NCBI GenBank assembly: GCA_020026335.1
Contig: JAHHQO010000018.1
Coordinates: 1 to 39,990 of the forward strand
Reading direction: 5' to 3'
Length of the DNA stretch: 39,990 bases
DNA from: Alistipes sp.
GTDB taxonomy: Bacteria > Bacteroidota > Bacteroidia > Bacteroidales > Rikenellaceae
The notes under the pieces are model-generated. The model was given only the letters and a program-made list of their open reading frames with translations. It searched no databases and was not told the DNA's origin. Both the position numbers and the translations under genes were made by a program. This document shows, in pieces, positions 1 through 7,854 of the stretch (its first letter is position 1; every line of letters begins with the position of its first letter).

Positions 1-1236
1 GGGCATCGGCTGCGGGGCGGGCTTTGCCACTCGTGCAGTCTCCGCAGGGGCGGCTGTCGGTTGTGGGGTAGCCGGCTGTCGGTGCGGCGCGTCAATGTCG
101 GGCAGTGCGTACTGCTCCTCGGCTTTTAACGTGAGGTTATATTTTTTTTGAGCGAGTCCGGCGATTTTCATCAGACCCAACTCTACGAGCAATCTCTGAT
201 TGGAGGATTGACGTATCTTTCCGTCGAGTTCCGTCAGGAGGTTGATGGCTCCGAACAGAAACTCTACACTGCAGGCGCAGGCCTGCGCCCGGTATCGTTC
301 GAGTAGCGTACCGGTCATTTCGATGAGTTTGAGGGTGTCGGCCTGCTTGGCCATCAGCAAATCGCGCATATGGCGGCTGAGTCCTGCCATGAAGGTCTGA
401 CCCGAAAAACCGCGCGTCAGCACCTTGTCGAAACCGATGAGCACATCGGTGTAGTTGCCCTCCGAGAGTTGGCGGGTGATGTCGAAATAGGTGTCGTAGT
501 CGAGTACGTTGAGCGTGGCAGCCACACTCTTGTAGTCGAGGATCGTGCCACAGAACGACACCGCCTTGTCGAACATCGACAGGGCATCGCGCATGCCTCC
601 GTCGGCTTTTTGCGAGATGAGGTTCAGCGACTCCTCGTCGGCGGTGATGCCTTCGTTTTGGGCGATGTGACGCAGATATTCCACCGAGTCCTCCACACGT
701 ATGCGGTTGAAGTCATAGATCTGACAGCGCGAGAGAATGGTGGGTATGATTTTGTGTTTTTCTGTCGTTGCGAGGATGAAGATGGCGTGCTGGGGTGGCT
801 CCTCCAAAGTCTTGAGGAAGGCGTTGAAGGCGGCAGCCGAGAGCATGTGCACCTCATCGATGATGAACACCGAGTAGCGACCCACCTGAGGCAGGATTCT
901 CACCTGCTCGATGAGCGAACGGATGTCCTCCACCGAGTTGTTGGAGGCGGCATCGAGCTCGTGGATGTTCAGCGAGCGACCATCGTTGAACGAGCGGCAC
1001 GACTCACACTCGTTGCAGGCTTCTGCACCGTGGGGCGAAAGGCAGTTGATGGCCTTTGCAAAGATACGGGCACAGGTAGTCTTGCCCACACCGCGAGGAC
1101 CGCAAAACAGATAAGCGTGGGCCAGCTGGCCACGCTCGATGGCGTTCTTCAGTGTCGAAGTGATGTGCTTCTGACCCACGACCGACGAAAAGGTCGAGGG
1201 TCGATATTTGCGTGCGCTAACGATAAAATCACTCAT
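1..1236 (-). CDS. dnaX: DNA polymerase III subunit gamma/tau (5' part, runs off the window)
   Basis: This is the clamp-loader ATPase of the replicative DNA polymerase. 412 codons are visible; the C-terminal part lies beyond base 1. The translation opens with the family's typical FIVSARKYRP, so the ATG at 1236 is the right start. Walker A GPRGVGKT is at residues 46-53. A zinc-binding set of Cys65, Cys74, Cys77 and Cys80 follows, then Walker B IIDEVHML near 125-132 and the sensor motif SRC. The last visible stretch is rich in Pro, Ala and Gln, which fits the linker before the tau-specific domains. It diverges from clpB. Whether a shorter gamma form is made cannot be judged here. Confidence 0.96.
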   Translation of the reverse strand, partial: MSDFIVSARKYRPSTFSSVVGQKHITSTLKNAIERGQLAHAYLFCGPRGVGKTTCARIFAKAINCLSPHGAEACNECESCRSFNDGRSLNIHELDAASNNSVEDIRSLIEQVRILPQVGRYSVFIIDEVHMLSAAAFNAFLKTLEEPPQHAIFILATTEKHKIIPTILSRCQIYDFNRIRVEDSVEYLRHIAQNEGITADEESLNLISQKADGGMRDALSMFDKAVSFCGTILDYKSVAATLNVLDYDTYFDITRQLSEGNYTDVLIGFDKVLTRGFSGQTFMAGLSRHMRDLLMAKQADTLKLIEMTGTLLERYRAQACACSVEFLFGAINLLTELDGKIRQSSNQRLLVELGLMKIAGLAQKKYNLTLKAEEQYALPDIDAPHRQPATPQPTAAPAETARVAKPAPQPMP

Positions 1237-1242
1237 AATGTG

Positions 1243-1273
1243 CAAAGATAGAAATATCTGTCAGAATCTGCAA
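1243..1273 (-). promoter_or_regulatory. dnaX promoter, Bacteroidetes type
   Basis: On the minus strand a -33 TTG (1273-1271) is followed after 20 nt by a perfect -7 box TATCTTTG (1250-1243). Only six bases separate the box from the dnaX ATG, so the transcript should be leaderless or nearly so. Confidence 0.7.
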
Positions 1274-1281
1274 TAAGTCGC

Positions 1282-1360
1282 GCCAAAATGTCGTCTTGTG
1301 GCAGTTGTTTTGTGACAAGATGTGACATTTTGTGACGCAAAGTGACATTCTGTCGTCACA
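1282..1360 (+). promoter_or_regulatory. clpB upstream control region with phased repeats
   Basis: TGTGAC occurs at 1311, 1321 and 1331, and AGTGAC at 1341, with an exact 10-bp step, so all face the same side of the helix. TGTCGTCACA follows at 1351. An outer word GCCAAAATGTC (1282-1292) faces a partial inverted copy, GACATTTTGTG, at 1324-1334. CTTGTGGCAG occurs at 1295 and again at 1365. No good TAnnTTTG box is seen before clpB. This looks like an operator array; the regulator is unknown. Confidence 0.55.
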
Positions 1361-1431
1361 ATCGCTTGTGGCAGGGGTTTTGTTGTAAGAGGTGATGTAA
1401 CGATTCGAATAATAACTTAAAAACAAGAGAT

Positions 1432-4029
1432 ATGAATATCAACAGCTTAACCATCAAGGCGCAAGAGGCGTTGCAGAATGCGGCTACTCTGGCGCGAGAG
1501 CGTGGACAGCAGGCTGTCGAACCGCTCCATTTGCTGAGAACCCTCATCCGCGAGGATGATTCGCTCTCGACATTCCTTCTGGGTCGAGTGGGTGTTAACG
1601 TGCGCTCGCTGCGTGACGAGACCGAAAGGGAGGTCGCATCGCTTCCCCGTGTGGAGGGTGCAGGCGAACAGTTCTTCTCGCAGGATACCACGCGTGTGAT
1701 TCAGCGTGCGTTGGATTTCACCAAGACCTTTGGTGACAAGTACGCTTCGGTGGAGCACCTGTTGCTGGGTCTGGTGACCGAGCGCGGACGGGTGTCCGAC
1801 CTTTTGAAACGAAGCGGTGCTTCGGAAAAAGAGTTGGTGGAGGCCATTCGTACCTTCCGCAAGGGTTCGACGGTCGATTCCCAGACTTCGGAACAGGAGT
1901 TCGATGCGCTGGGCAAGTATGCCATCAATCTGAACGAGCAGGCGCGTGCCGGAAAGCTCGACCCCGTCATCGGTCGTGACGAGGAGATACGACGTGTGTT
2001 GCAGATTCTTTCGCGACGCACCAAGAACAACCCTATTCTGGTCGGTGAGGCCGGTGTGGGTAAGACCGCCATTGCCGAGGGTATCGCCCGCCGTATCATC
2101 GATGGTGATGTGCCCGAGAACCTGAAGCGCAAGGTCATCTATTCGCTGGATATGGGTGCACTGATTGCCGGTGCGAAGTATCAGGGCGAATTTGAGGAGC
2201 GACTGAAGGCCGTTGTGCAGGAGGTCGTCAGCAGCGAGGGCGAGATTCTGTTGTTCATCGATGAGATTCACACGCTGGTGGGTGCCGGCAAGTCATCGGG
2301 TGCGATGGATGCCGCCAACATTCTGAAACCTGCCCTTGCGCGTGGTGATTTGCGTACCATCGGTGCCACCACCCTCGACGAGTACCAAAAGTACTTCGAG
2401 CAGGACAAGGCGCTGGAACGTCGTTTCCAGAAGGTCATGGTGGACGAGCCTTCGCGTGAGGACGCCATCTCCATTCTGCGTGGTTTGAAGGAACGCTACG
2501 AGAACCATCACCAGGTGAGAATCAAGGACGAGGCCATCATCGCTGCCGTGGAACTCTCGACACGATACATCACTTCGCGATTCCTGCCCGATAAGGCCAT
2601 CGACCTGGTCGATGAGGCTGCGGCTCACCTCCGTCTGGAGATGAACTCCGTGCCCGAGGAGATTGACTCGCTCGACCGCCGTGTGCGTCAGTTGGAGATT
2701 GAGCGCGAGGCGATTCGCCGTGAGAAGGATACCGAGCGCGTGGAGAAGCTCACCGCGGAGATTGAGGAGTTGAAATCCAAGGATGCCGAGATGAGAGCCA
2801 AGTGGCAGGGACAGCGTGATTTGCTGAAGAAGATACAGGACAACAAGGACCGCATCGAGCAACTCAATGTCGAGGCGCGTCAGGCCGAGCGTCAGGGTGA
2901 CTACGGCAAGGTAGCCGAAATCCGCTACGGCAAGATTCGCTCCGCGGAGCAGGCCATTACCTCCTACAAGGAGGAGTACAAGAAGGCTGCTGCCGGCGGT
3001 TCGATGATTAAGGAGGAGGTCGATGCACAGGACATCGCCGAGGTGGTATCGCGCTGGACGGGTATTCCCGTAACGCGTATGTTGGCCTCCGAGCGCGAGA
3101 AGCTCCTTCACATGGAGGAGGAGCTGCACAAGAGAGTGGTCGGTCAGGAGCAGGCGATTGTCGCCATCTCCGATGCCGTTCGCCGTTCGCGTGCAGGCCT
3201 TAACGACCCGCGCAAGCCTATCGGCTCGTTCATCTTCCTCGGTACCACGGGTGTGGGTAAGACCGAGCTGGCGAAGAGTCTGGCGGAGTTCCTCTTCAAC
3301 GATGACACTATGATGACACGAATAGATATGAGTGAGTATCAGGAGCGTCACTCGGTATCACGACTTGTCGGAGCGCCTCCCGGATATGTGGGTTATGACG
3401 AGGGCGGTCAGCTGACCGAAGCCGTCAGACGTAAGCCCTATTCGGTCGTCCTGCTCGATGAGATTGAGAAGGCACACCCCGATGTGTTCAACATCCTCTT
3501 GCAGGTACTCGACGATGGTCGTCTGACCGATAACAAGGGTCGTACGGTCGATTTCCGTAACACCATCATCATCATGACTTCGAACATGGGTTCGGAAGTC
3601 ATACAGGAGAACTTCGCAAAGGCTGCCGACGGCGAGCCGCTGTCGCGTGAACTGGTCGAGAAGACCCGTGAGGAGGTCATCGAGCAGCTCAAGATGCGAC
3701 TCAAGCCCGAGTTCCTGAACCGTATCGACGAGATTGTGATGTTCGAGCCGTTGACCCGTCACGAGATTGAACGCATCGTGGATATTCAGTTGGGTATCGT
3801 GAGCCGTATGCTTTCGGAGAACGGTATCCGTCTGGAATACACCTCTGCGGCACGTGAGTGGATTGCCCGTGAGGGATTTGACCCCCTCTATGGTGCGCGT
3901 CCCGTCAAGCGTGTTATCCAGCGTTATGTGGTCAATGACCTCTCGAAGCGAATCCTCGCAGGCGAGGTCAATCGCGAACAACCGATTAGAATTGATGCCA
4001 ATGCCAACGGATTGGTATTTTCAAATTAG
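1432..4029 (+). CDS. clpB: ATP-dependent disaggregase ClpB
   Basis: This Hsp100 chaperone extracts polypeptides from aggregates together with DnaK. The 865 residues show the full ClpB plan. A Clp N-domain (about 1-145) is followed by AAA+ domain 1 with Walker A GEAGVGKT at 205-212 and Walker B LLFIDEIH near 274-281. A long charged coiled-coil M-domain (about 400-520) separates this from AAA+ domain 2, with GTTGVGKT at 604-611 and VVLLDEIEKA near 672. The M-domain length separates ClpB from ClpA and ClpC. It is monocistronic, with its own terminator, and diverges from dnaX. The 5' region carries a repeat array and shares an 11-bp word with groES, suggesting joint heat-shock control. Confidence 0.97.
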   Translation: MNINSLTIKAQEALQNAATLARERGQQAVEPLHLLRTLIREDDSLSTFLLGRVGVNVRSLRDETEREVASLPRVEGAGEQFFSQDTTRVIQRALDFTKTFGDKYASVEHLLLGLVTERGRVSDLLKRSGASEKELVEAIRTFRKGSTVDSQTSEQEFDALGKYAINLNEQARAGKLDPVIGRDEEIRRVLQILSRRTKNNPILVGEAGVGKTAIAEGIARRIIDGDVPENLKRKVIYSLDMGALIAGAKYQGEFEERLKAVVQEVVSSEGEILLFIDEIHTLVGAGKSSGAMDAANILKPALARGDLRTIGATTLDEYQKYFEQDKALERRFQKVMVDEPSREDAISILRGLKERYENHHQVRIKDEAIIAAVELSTRYITSRFLPDKAIDLVDEAAAHLRLEMNSVPEEIDSLDRRVRQLEIEREAIRREKDTERVEKLTAEIEELKSKDAEMRAKWQGQRDLLKKIQDNKDRIEQLNVEARQAERQGDYGKVAEIRYGKIRSAEQAITSYKEEYKKAAAGGSMIKEEVDAQDIAEVVSRWTGIPVTRMLASEREKLLHMEEELHKRVVGQEQAIVAISDAVRRSRAGLNDPRKPIGSFIFLGTTGVGKTELAKSLAEFLFNDDTMMTRIDMSEYQERHSVSRLVGAPPGYVGYDEGGQLTEAVRRKPYSVVLLDEIEKAHPDVFNILLQVLDDGRLTDNKGRTVDFRNTIIIMTSNMGSEVIQENFAKAADGEPLSRELVEKTREEVIEQLKMRLKPEFLNRIDEIVMFEPLTRHEIERIVDIQLGIVSRMLSENGIRLEYTSAAREWIAREGFDPLYGARPVKRVIQRYVVNDLSKRILAGEVNREQPIRIDANANGLVFSN

Positions 4030-4046
4030 TCAAGTGTAGATAGACG

Positions 4047-4085
4047 AAGAGGAGTGAACCCCCAAAGGTTCACTCCTCTTTTTTT
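4047..4085 (+). terminator. clpB terminator
   Basis: A perfect 14-bp stem (4047-4060 with 4067-4080) closes a CCCAAA loop and runs into a T tract. It lies between the converging clpB and glycosyltransferase genes. Confidence 0.9.
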
Positions 4086-4115
4086 GTATCTGTTCCCGAA
4101 CGGGAAGTCCGAAAA

Positions 4116-5045
4116 TCAAAGTCCTTTTTTGGCGATGAGCCACGCCATGCGGTTGTAGAACGCCAGCACCGTGGGGCGCAGGACGGGGGGCAGGGCGTTG
4201 AGTACTCTTACCTTGCGGAGGGTGCGCGCGTAGGTGCGTGTGTAGGCGAAGGTTCGGACGGCACGGTGAGCATAGTCGGTGTCGCCCTTGGCGGAGAGAA
4301 TAAGCGCCTTGCCCAAAGCGGCGCGGGCGATAAATTCGCGCTCCTCCTCGGGAGCATCTTCGCGCAGCAGCTCCGTGAAGGAGTGGCGGGTCTTTTCGGG
4401 GGTATAGACCGTTGAGGAGCGGTTCTCCGCCACACGCGAGTAGCTGACCAAACGGAGGGGCGAGAAGCACACCTTGTAGGTGCGTGCTATCTTTATCCAC
4501 AGGTAGAGGTCCTCGCCGATTTTCATACCCTCGGGGAAGCCGCCCACCGCATCGAAGACCTCGCGCGGCATGCAGCTGGTGGAGGGTATGGCGATGTAGC
4601 GGTGTGCCGAGTCGCGGAAGAAGTTATCCACGATACCGCGCCGGGTGGGGGTGGGGGCAGGAAAACACCCCTCGTGGCTGACGATGTCGAAAGCCGTGGT
4701 GTAGAGTCCGCAGTCGGGGTATTCCGTGATGAGGGACGCCACCTCTTTCAGAAAGTCGGGATGCCACTCGTCGTCGGCGTCCAAAAAGGCGATGTACTGC
4801 CCCGTGGAGGCCTCCACACCCCGATTGCGTGCCACGCAGACACCGCCGTTGGCCTGTCGGATAAGTCGCACCAGGGGCGAGCGGAGCGACTCCACGATGT
4901 CGCCACCCTTATCCTTCGAGCCGTCATCGACCACGATAATCTCCTTCGGGGCGTAGCTCTGTCGCAGGACGGAGCGGAGCGTGCGTTCGATTTCGTGCGC
5001 TTTGTTGTAGAGGGGAATGATTACCGAAATGGTCGGGGCGGTCAT
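4116..5045 (-). CDS. Glycosyltransferase family 2
   Basis: A predicted cytoplasmic sugar transferase of 309 aa. It starts with the GT2 signature TISVIIPLYNKAHEIERTLRSV. IIVVDDGSKDKG, VARNRGVEASTG and the metal-binding FLDADDEWHP (DxD-type) follow within the first 110 residues. No membrane segment is evident. The start at 5045 is preferred because the GT-A fold begins at once; a longer in-frame start at 5120 would add 25 residues overlapping the divergent promoter. The C-terminal 60 residues are Arg-rich, without a recognised domain. It diverges from the DUF115-like gene and probably works in the same glycan pathway. Acceptor and sugar are unknown. Confidence 0.88.
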   Translation of the reverse strand: MTAPTISVIIPLYNKAHEIERTLRSVLRQSYAPKEIIVVDDGSKDKGGDIVESLRSPLVRLIRQANGGVCVARNRGVEASTGQYIAFLDADDEWHPDFLKEVASLITEYPDCGLYTTAFDIVSHEGCFPAPTPTRRGIVDNFFRDSAHRYIAIPSTSCMPREVFDAVGGFPEGMKIGEDLYLWIKIARTYKVCFSPLRLVSYSRVAENRSSTVYTPEKTRHSFTELLREDAPEEEREFIARAALGKALILSAKGDTDYAHRAVRTFAYTRTYARTLRKVRVLNALPPVLRPTVLAFYNRMAWLIAKKGL

Positions 5046-5060
5046 GGTGTGAAGTTGTTT

Positions 5061-5092
5061 TTTGCGAAGGTATTGTAATTTTGCTATTTTTG
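5061..5092 (+). promoter_or_regulatory. Promoter of the DUF115-like gene
   Basis: TTTG (5061-5064), a 20-nt spacer and TATTTTTG (5085-5092) match the Bacteroidetes consensus. A second -7-like box, TAATTTTG, lies at 5076-5083. A five-codon mini-ORF (ATG at 5100) has a TGA that overlaps the start codon at 5114, which may couple translation. Confidence 0.75.
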
Positions 5093-5113
5093 CAAATAAA
5101 TGAGTGAACGACA

Positions 5114-5986
5114 ATGACACTGTTCGAGAAGATAATCTATTTTACACGCAATATATTCGAGACGCAGCTCTATTTTCTGGTCATGGCCTTCAAGGAGAAT
5201 TTCCGCGACTATGTGTCGCGTGCCGGTCGGGTCGATGGCTCGAAGAAGGTGATGGCGGTGCTGGGCAACGGACCCTCGCTCAAGGAGGAGATGGAGGGGC
5301 TGAAAAAGGCGGTCGGTGAGAAGGATTTCATGGCGGTGAATTTCTTTGCCGCGGATGACGACTTCGAGGAGCTGCGACCCAAGTATTACGTGCTGTCCGA
5401 CCCCATGTTCTTCCGCGATACCTACATGAAAGAGCGTGTCATGGCGTTCTACCGCACACTCAACGAGAAGGTCACCTGGCCGATGAACCTCTATGTGCAG
5501 TACTACAACCCCGAACATTTCGACTATCGGAGTCATCTCACGAACCCCCTTATCCGCATCGTCCCCTTCCACACCTACCGCTATGACGGCTTCGAAAATG
5601 TGCTTTTCTGGCTGTTCCGCCACGGACTGGGCAGTGCCAACTACGGCACGGTGGTGCAGAATGGCGAGTATGTCGCCCTGCTGTTGGAGTATAAGGAGGT
5701 GGAATTGTATGGCGTTGACCACACCCTGCTGGAGGGGCTGACGGTCGATGGCGAGAACCGTCTCTGCCGTGCCGACCGCCACTACTATGACAACGGCAGT
5801 GAGCCTGTCTTGAAACCCATGTATCAGAAAGTGCCACATCGACCCTATACCATGGCGGTCTATCTGGACGAGTTGGCACAGCTTTTCCGCGGTCACGAAT
5901 TACTGCGCCGCTATGCCGACACCCGCGGAGCGAAGATATACAACTGCACCCGCTGCTCGATGATTGATGCCTACGAGCGCAAGTAG
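5114..5986 (+). CDS. DUF115 / Maf-like protein, putative glycosyltransferase
   Basis: This 290-aa protein resembles the DUF115 (MptE-like) family found in surface glycan loci. Visible features are the nucleotide-binding-like VLGNGPSL near 49-56, PKYYVLSDPMFF near 90-101, GLGSANYGTVVQNGEYVALLLEYKEV in the middle and a closing GAKIYNC with SMIDAYER. In the family, Maf proteins transfer nonulosonic acids from CMP-donors to flagellin. This organism type has no flagella, so another acceptor would be expected. The neighbouring CMP-sugar synthetase fits such a donor. The start at 5114 gives a short hydrophobic N-terminus (FLVMAF) that may associate with membrane. Enzymatic activity is inferred; the family call is reasonably firm. 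Confidence 0.7.
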   Translation: MTLFEKIIYFTRNIFETQLYFLVMAFKENFRDYVSRAGRVDGSKKVMAVLGNGPSLKEEMEGLKKAVGEKDFMAVNFFAADDDFEELRPKYYVLSDPMFFRDTYMKERVMAFYRTLNEKVTWPMNLYVQYYNPEHFDYRSHLTNPLIRIVPFHTYRYDGFENVLFWLFRHGLGSANYGTVVQNGEYVALLLEYKEVELYGVDHTLLEGLTVDGENRLCRADRHYYDNGSEPVLKPMYQKVPHRPYTMAVYLDELAQLFRGHELLRRYADTRGAKIYNCTRCSMIDAYERK

Positions 5987-6005
5987 GCGGGGCGTATGAA
6001 CAAAG

Positions 6006-6038
6006 AAAGGAGAACCTTACACAAGGTTCTCCTTTTTT
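6006..6038. terminator. Terminator between convergent genes
   Basis: A 13-bp stem (6006-6018 with 6023-6035) with an ACAC loop leads into T6 on the plus strand. The left arm starts with AAA, so it may act in both directions. Confidence 0.85.
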
Positions 6039-6063
6039 ATTCGGTATGCTGTCCCTTTTTTCG

Positions 6064-6717
6064 CTATTGGGGTAACTTTCTGCCGGCGGCGACAATCTCC
6101 GCCATGGCGAAGTCCTCGGGGTAGTCGATGTCCAACCCCTCGATGCGGTCTACCACGGCGGTGTAGGGGCGGAAGCCGATACGGCGGTGGTGGTCGCGCC
6201 ACATCTCACGCGTGAAGATGAAAAAGGCACTTGTCTCGATGTAGACGGGCTCGATGGTCTGCGTGCGTGGTACATTCTCGGGCGAATAGTTGAGCGGACG
6301 ACCCTCATACCACGCGAAGGTCTGTATTTTCTCCGCCGAGAATGCCGAGTCGTTCTCGCCCGACTGCACGCGGCGGAGGGCATCGTTGATGGTCTCCACA
6401 CGTATGAAGGGCGAGGTGGCGTGTGCCAGCACATAGATGTCGGCATCGACCTGCTGTGTGAAGCTGTCGTAAATCTCACCGCCGAGGGTGGTGTCGCGGT
6501 CGAGGTCGGTGCTGCGGCGCAGGAACTTCACCCCTTCGGGCAGCAGCTCCCTCACGGAGTCGTCACTGCAAAAAACATACACCTCGTCGATGCCCTCCAC
6601 ACGGGTGAGCGTCTTGAGGATATGGCACATGAGCGGTTCACCGCTCAACAGTCTCAAATTCTTGCCTTTCACACGTTGCGAGTTGAGGCGTATGGGTACG
6701 AAAGCTACGGTTTTCAT
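6064..6717 (-). CDS. Acylneuraminate cytidylyltransferase family protein (CMP-sugar synthetase)
   Basis: This 217-aa enzyme should activate a nonulosonic or related acid sugar with CTP to give a CMP-sugar. The N-terminal nucleotide-binding signature is VPIRLNSQRVKGKN (about 7-20). YVFCSDDSV, LAHATSPFI and RTQTIEPVYIETSAFFIF follow in the family order. An upstream extension of 42 codons is possible, but the conserved fold starts right after the ATG at 6717. It lies 13 bp downstream of the LuxE-like gene on the same strand, so the two are very likely co-transcribed. The sugar cannot be decided (neuraminic, legionaminic, pseudaminic or another). No genes for making the sugar are in this window. 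Confidence 0.82.
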   Translation of the reverse strand: MKTVAFVPIRLNSQRVKGKNLRLLSGEPLMCHILKTLTRVEGIDEVYVFCSDDSVRELLPEGVKFLRRSTDLDRDTTLGGEIYDSFTQQVDADIYVLAHATSPFIRVETINDALRRVQSGENDSAFSAEKIQTFAWYEGRPLNYSPENVPRTQTIEPVYIETSAFFIFTREMWRDHHRRIGFRPYTAVVDRIEGLDIDYPEDFAMAEIVAAGRKLPQ

Positions 6718-6730
6718 GCTTTGAGTGTGT

Positions 6731-7696
6731 TTATTGGACGAGGAGGTTGCAGCCGCGGATGTCGGCATGACCGATGCGTCCGTTGATTTCGAAAGAACCA
6801 TCGGTGAAGGTGTGTCCCACGTCCTGTGTCGAGATGAAGGCACACGACCAGTAGTTGGCCAGGTCGATGATGTTGAGCCGTCCGCGCGAACCTAATTTCA
6901 GCGGACAGAACGGGTCGTTGATGTCGTAGGTGGTGACCTTCATCCAGCGGGGTGTGCGGAAGATGTTGCCACCCGAGGAGTAGGCCTGTGAGGTCAGCTC
7001 CGCCATGCCGTATTCCGAGTGAATCTCCTTCACGCCGAAGCCCTCGCAGAGTATTTTGTGGAACTCCTCCTTGGGCAGTTCCTCGCGGTAGCCCTTCATG
7101 CCGCCCGTCTCCATGACGATGGTGTCGGTGAGTCGGGGGGCGTACTGCTCGACCAAATCCCACAGGGCATAGCTTACGCCCAACAAAATTTTGGGCTTGG
7201 GGTCGTTCTTCATGTCGTGGAGCAGTTGCTCGTAGTCATCGAGGTAGAAGCCGCCCGAACCGCAGGCGCGAATCAGACGGTCGGCCATGTAGACCAGCGA
7301 TGACCCCTTCCTGCGCAGGTAGTTGGGCAGCAGGGCGTAGAGACTCCACTTCGAGGGCTCGCCATAGAAGATTTCGAATGCCCGAGTGAAGGCCTTTTCG
7401 TACATCTCCAGCGAGTACATGGGATGGCGCGACGGCGTCATGCCCGTGGTGGCACTCGAGGTGAAGACGATTTCCGGCTCGCGCTCTCCGCAATAGACCT
7501 CGTGGGTCTTGAACAGCTCTATGGGCAGGTAGGGAATCTCCTCAATGGAGCGCACCTCATCTGTGCGGCAGCCGATGAGCGAGAGGTAGTCGCGATAGGG
7601 GGCGCACTCCACCGCCTGACGGCGGAAAATCTCCAATGCCGCTCGATTGAACTCTTCGTCAGTGGTTATATCGAATATTTTGTATGCTTCTTTCAT
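6731..7696 (-). CDS. LuxE-like acyl-protein synthetase
   Basis: A 321-aa member of the adenylate-forming acyl-protein synthetase family (LuxE/PaaK-like). LuxE activates a fatty acid as an acyl-AMP and passes it to a protein cysteine. Here the phosphate-binding loop FTSSATTGMTPSRHP lies at 78-92, and the adenylate motif SEYGMAELTSQAY is in the C-terminal half. The fold ends with a hinge-like TQDVGHTF. No luciferase or LuxC/LuxD gene is present, so bioluminescence is not implied. Relatives occur in O-antigen and capsule loci beside acyl-carrier functions. The start at 7696 is chosen because a -7 box ends five bases upstream; the longer frame would run through that promoter. Substrate unknown. 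Confidence 0.82.
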   Translation of the reverse strand: MKEAYKIFDITTDEEFNRAALEIFRRQAVECAPYRDYLSLIGCRTDEVRSIEEIPYLPIELFKTHEVYCGEREPEIVFTSSATTGMTPSRHPMYSLEMYEKAFTRAFEIFYGEPSKWSLYALLPNYLRRKGSSLVYMADRLIRACGSGGFYLDDYEQLLHDMKNDPKPKILLGVSYALWDLVEQYAPRLTDTIVMETGGMKGYREELPKEEFHKILCEGFGVKEIHSEYGMAELTSQAYSSGGNIFRTPRWMKVTTYDINDPFCPLKLGSRGRLNIIDLANYWSCAFISTQDVGHTFTDGSFEINGRIGHADIRGCNLLVQ

Positions 7697-7701
7697 TCTT
7701 A

Positions 7702-7709
7702 CAAAGGTA
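7702..7709 (-). promoter_or_regulatory. -7 box of the LuxE-like/CMP-sugar operon
   Basis: TACCTTTG on the minus strand (7709-7702) is a perfect TAnnTTTG and ends only five bases before the ATG, suggesting a leaderless transcript. No clear -33 TTTG is seen. Confidence 0.6.
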
Positions 7710-7762
7710 CGAAATAATGTGCAGATTGCGTGAACGATGCCCTGTTTTTCATCTCCGCGCAC

Positions 7763-7805
7763 AAAAAAAGGCCACCCTTTCCCGTTGTCGGGAAGGGGTG
7801 GCCTT
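7763..7805 (-). terminator. infC terminator
   Basis: A long GC-rich stem (7769-7783 with 7790-7805) with a GTTGTC-type loop is followed on the minus strand by a T7 tract. It ends the thrS-infC unit. Confidence 0.92.
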
Positions 7806-7854
7806 ATCATCTATTGAGTGACGAACACTGCGTCAGCCCTCCTTCGGAGTGCGA

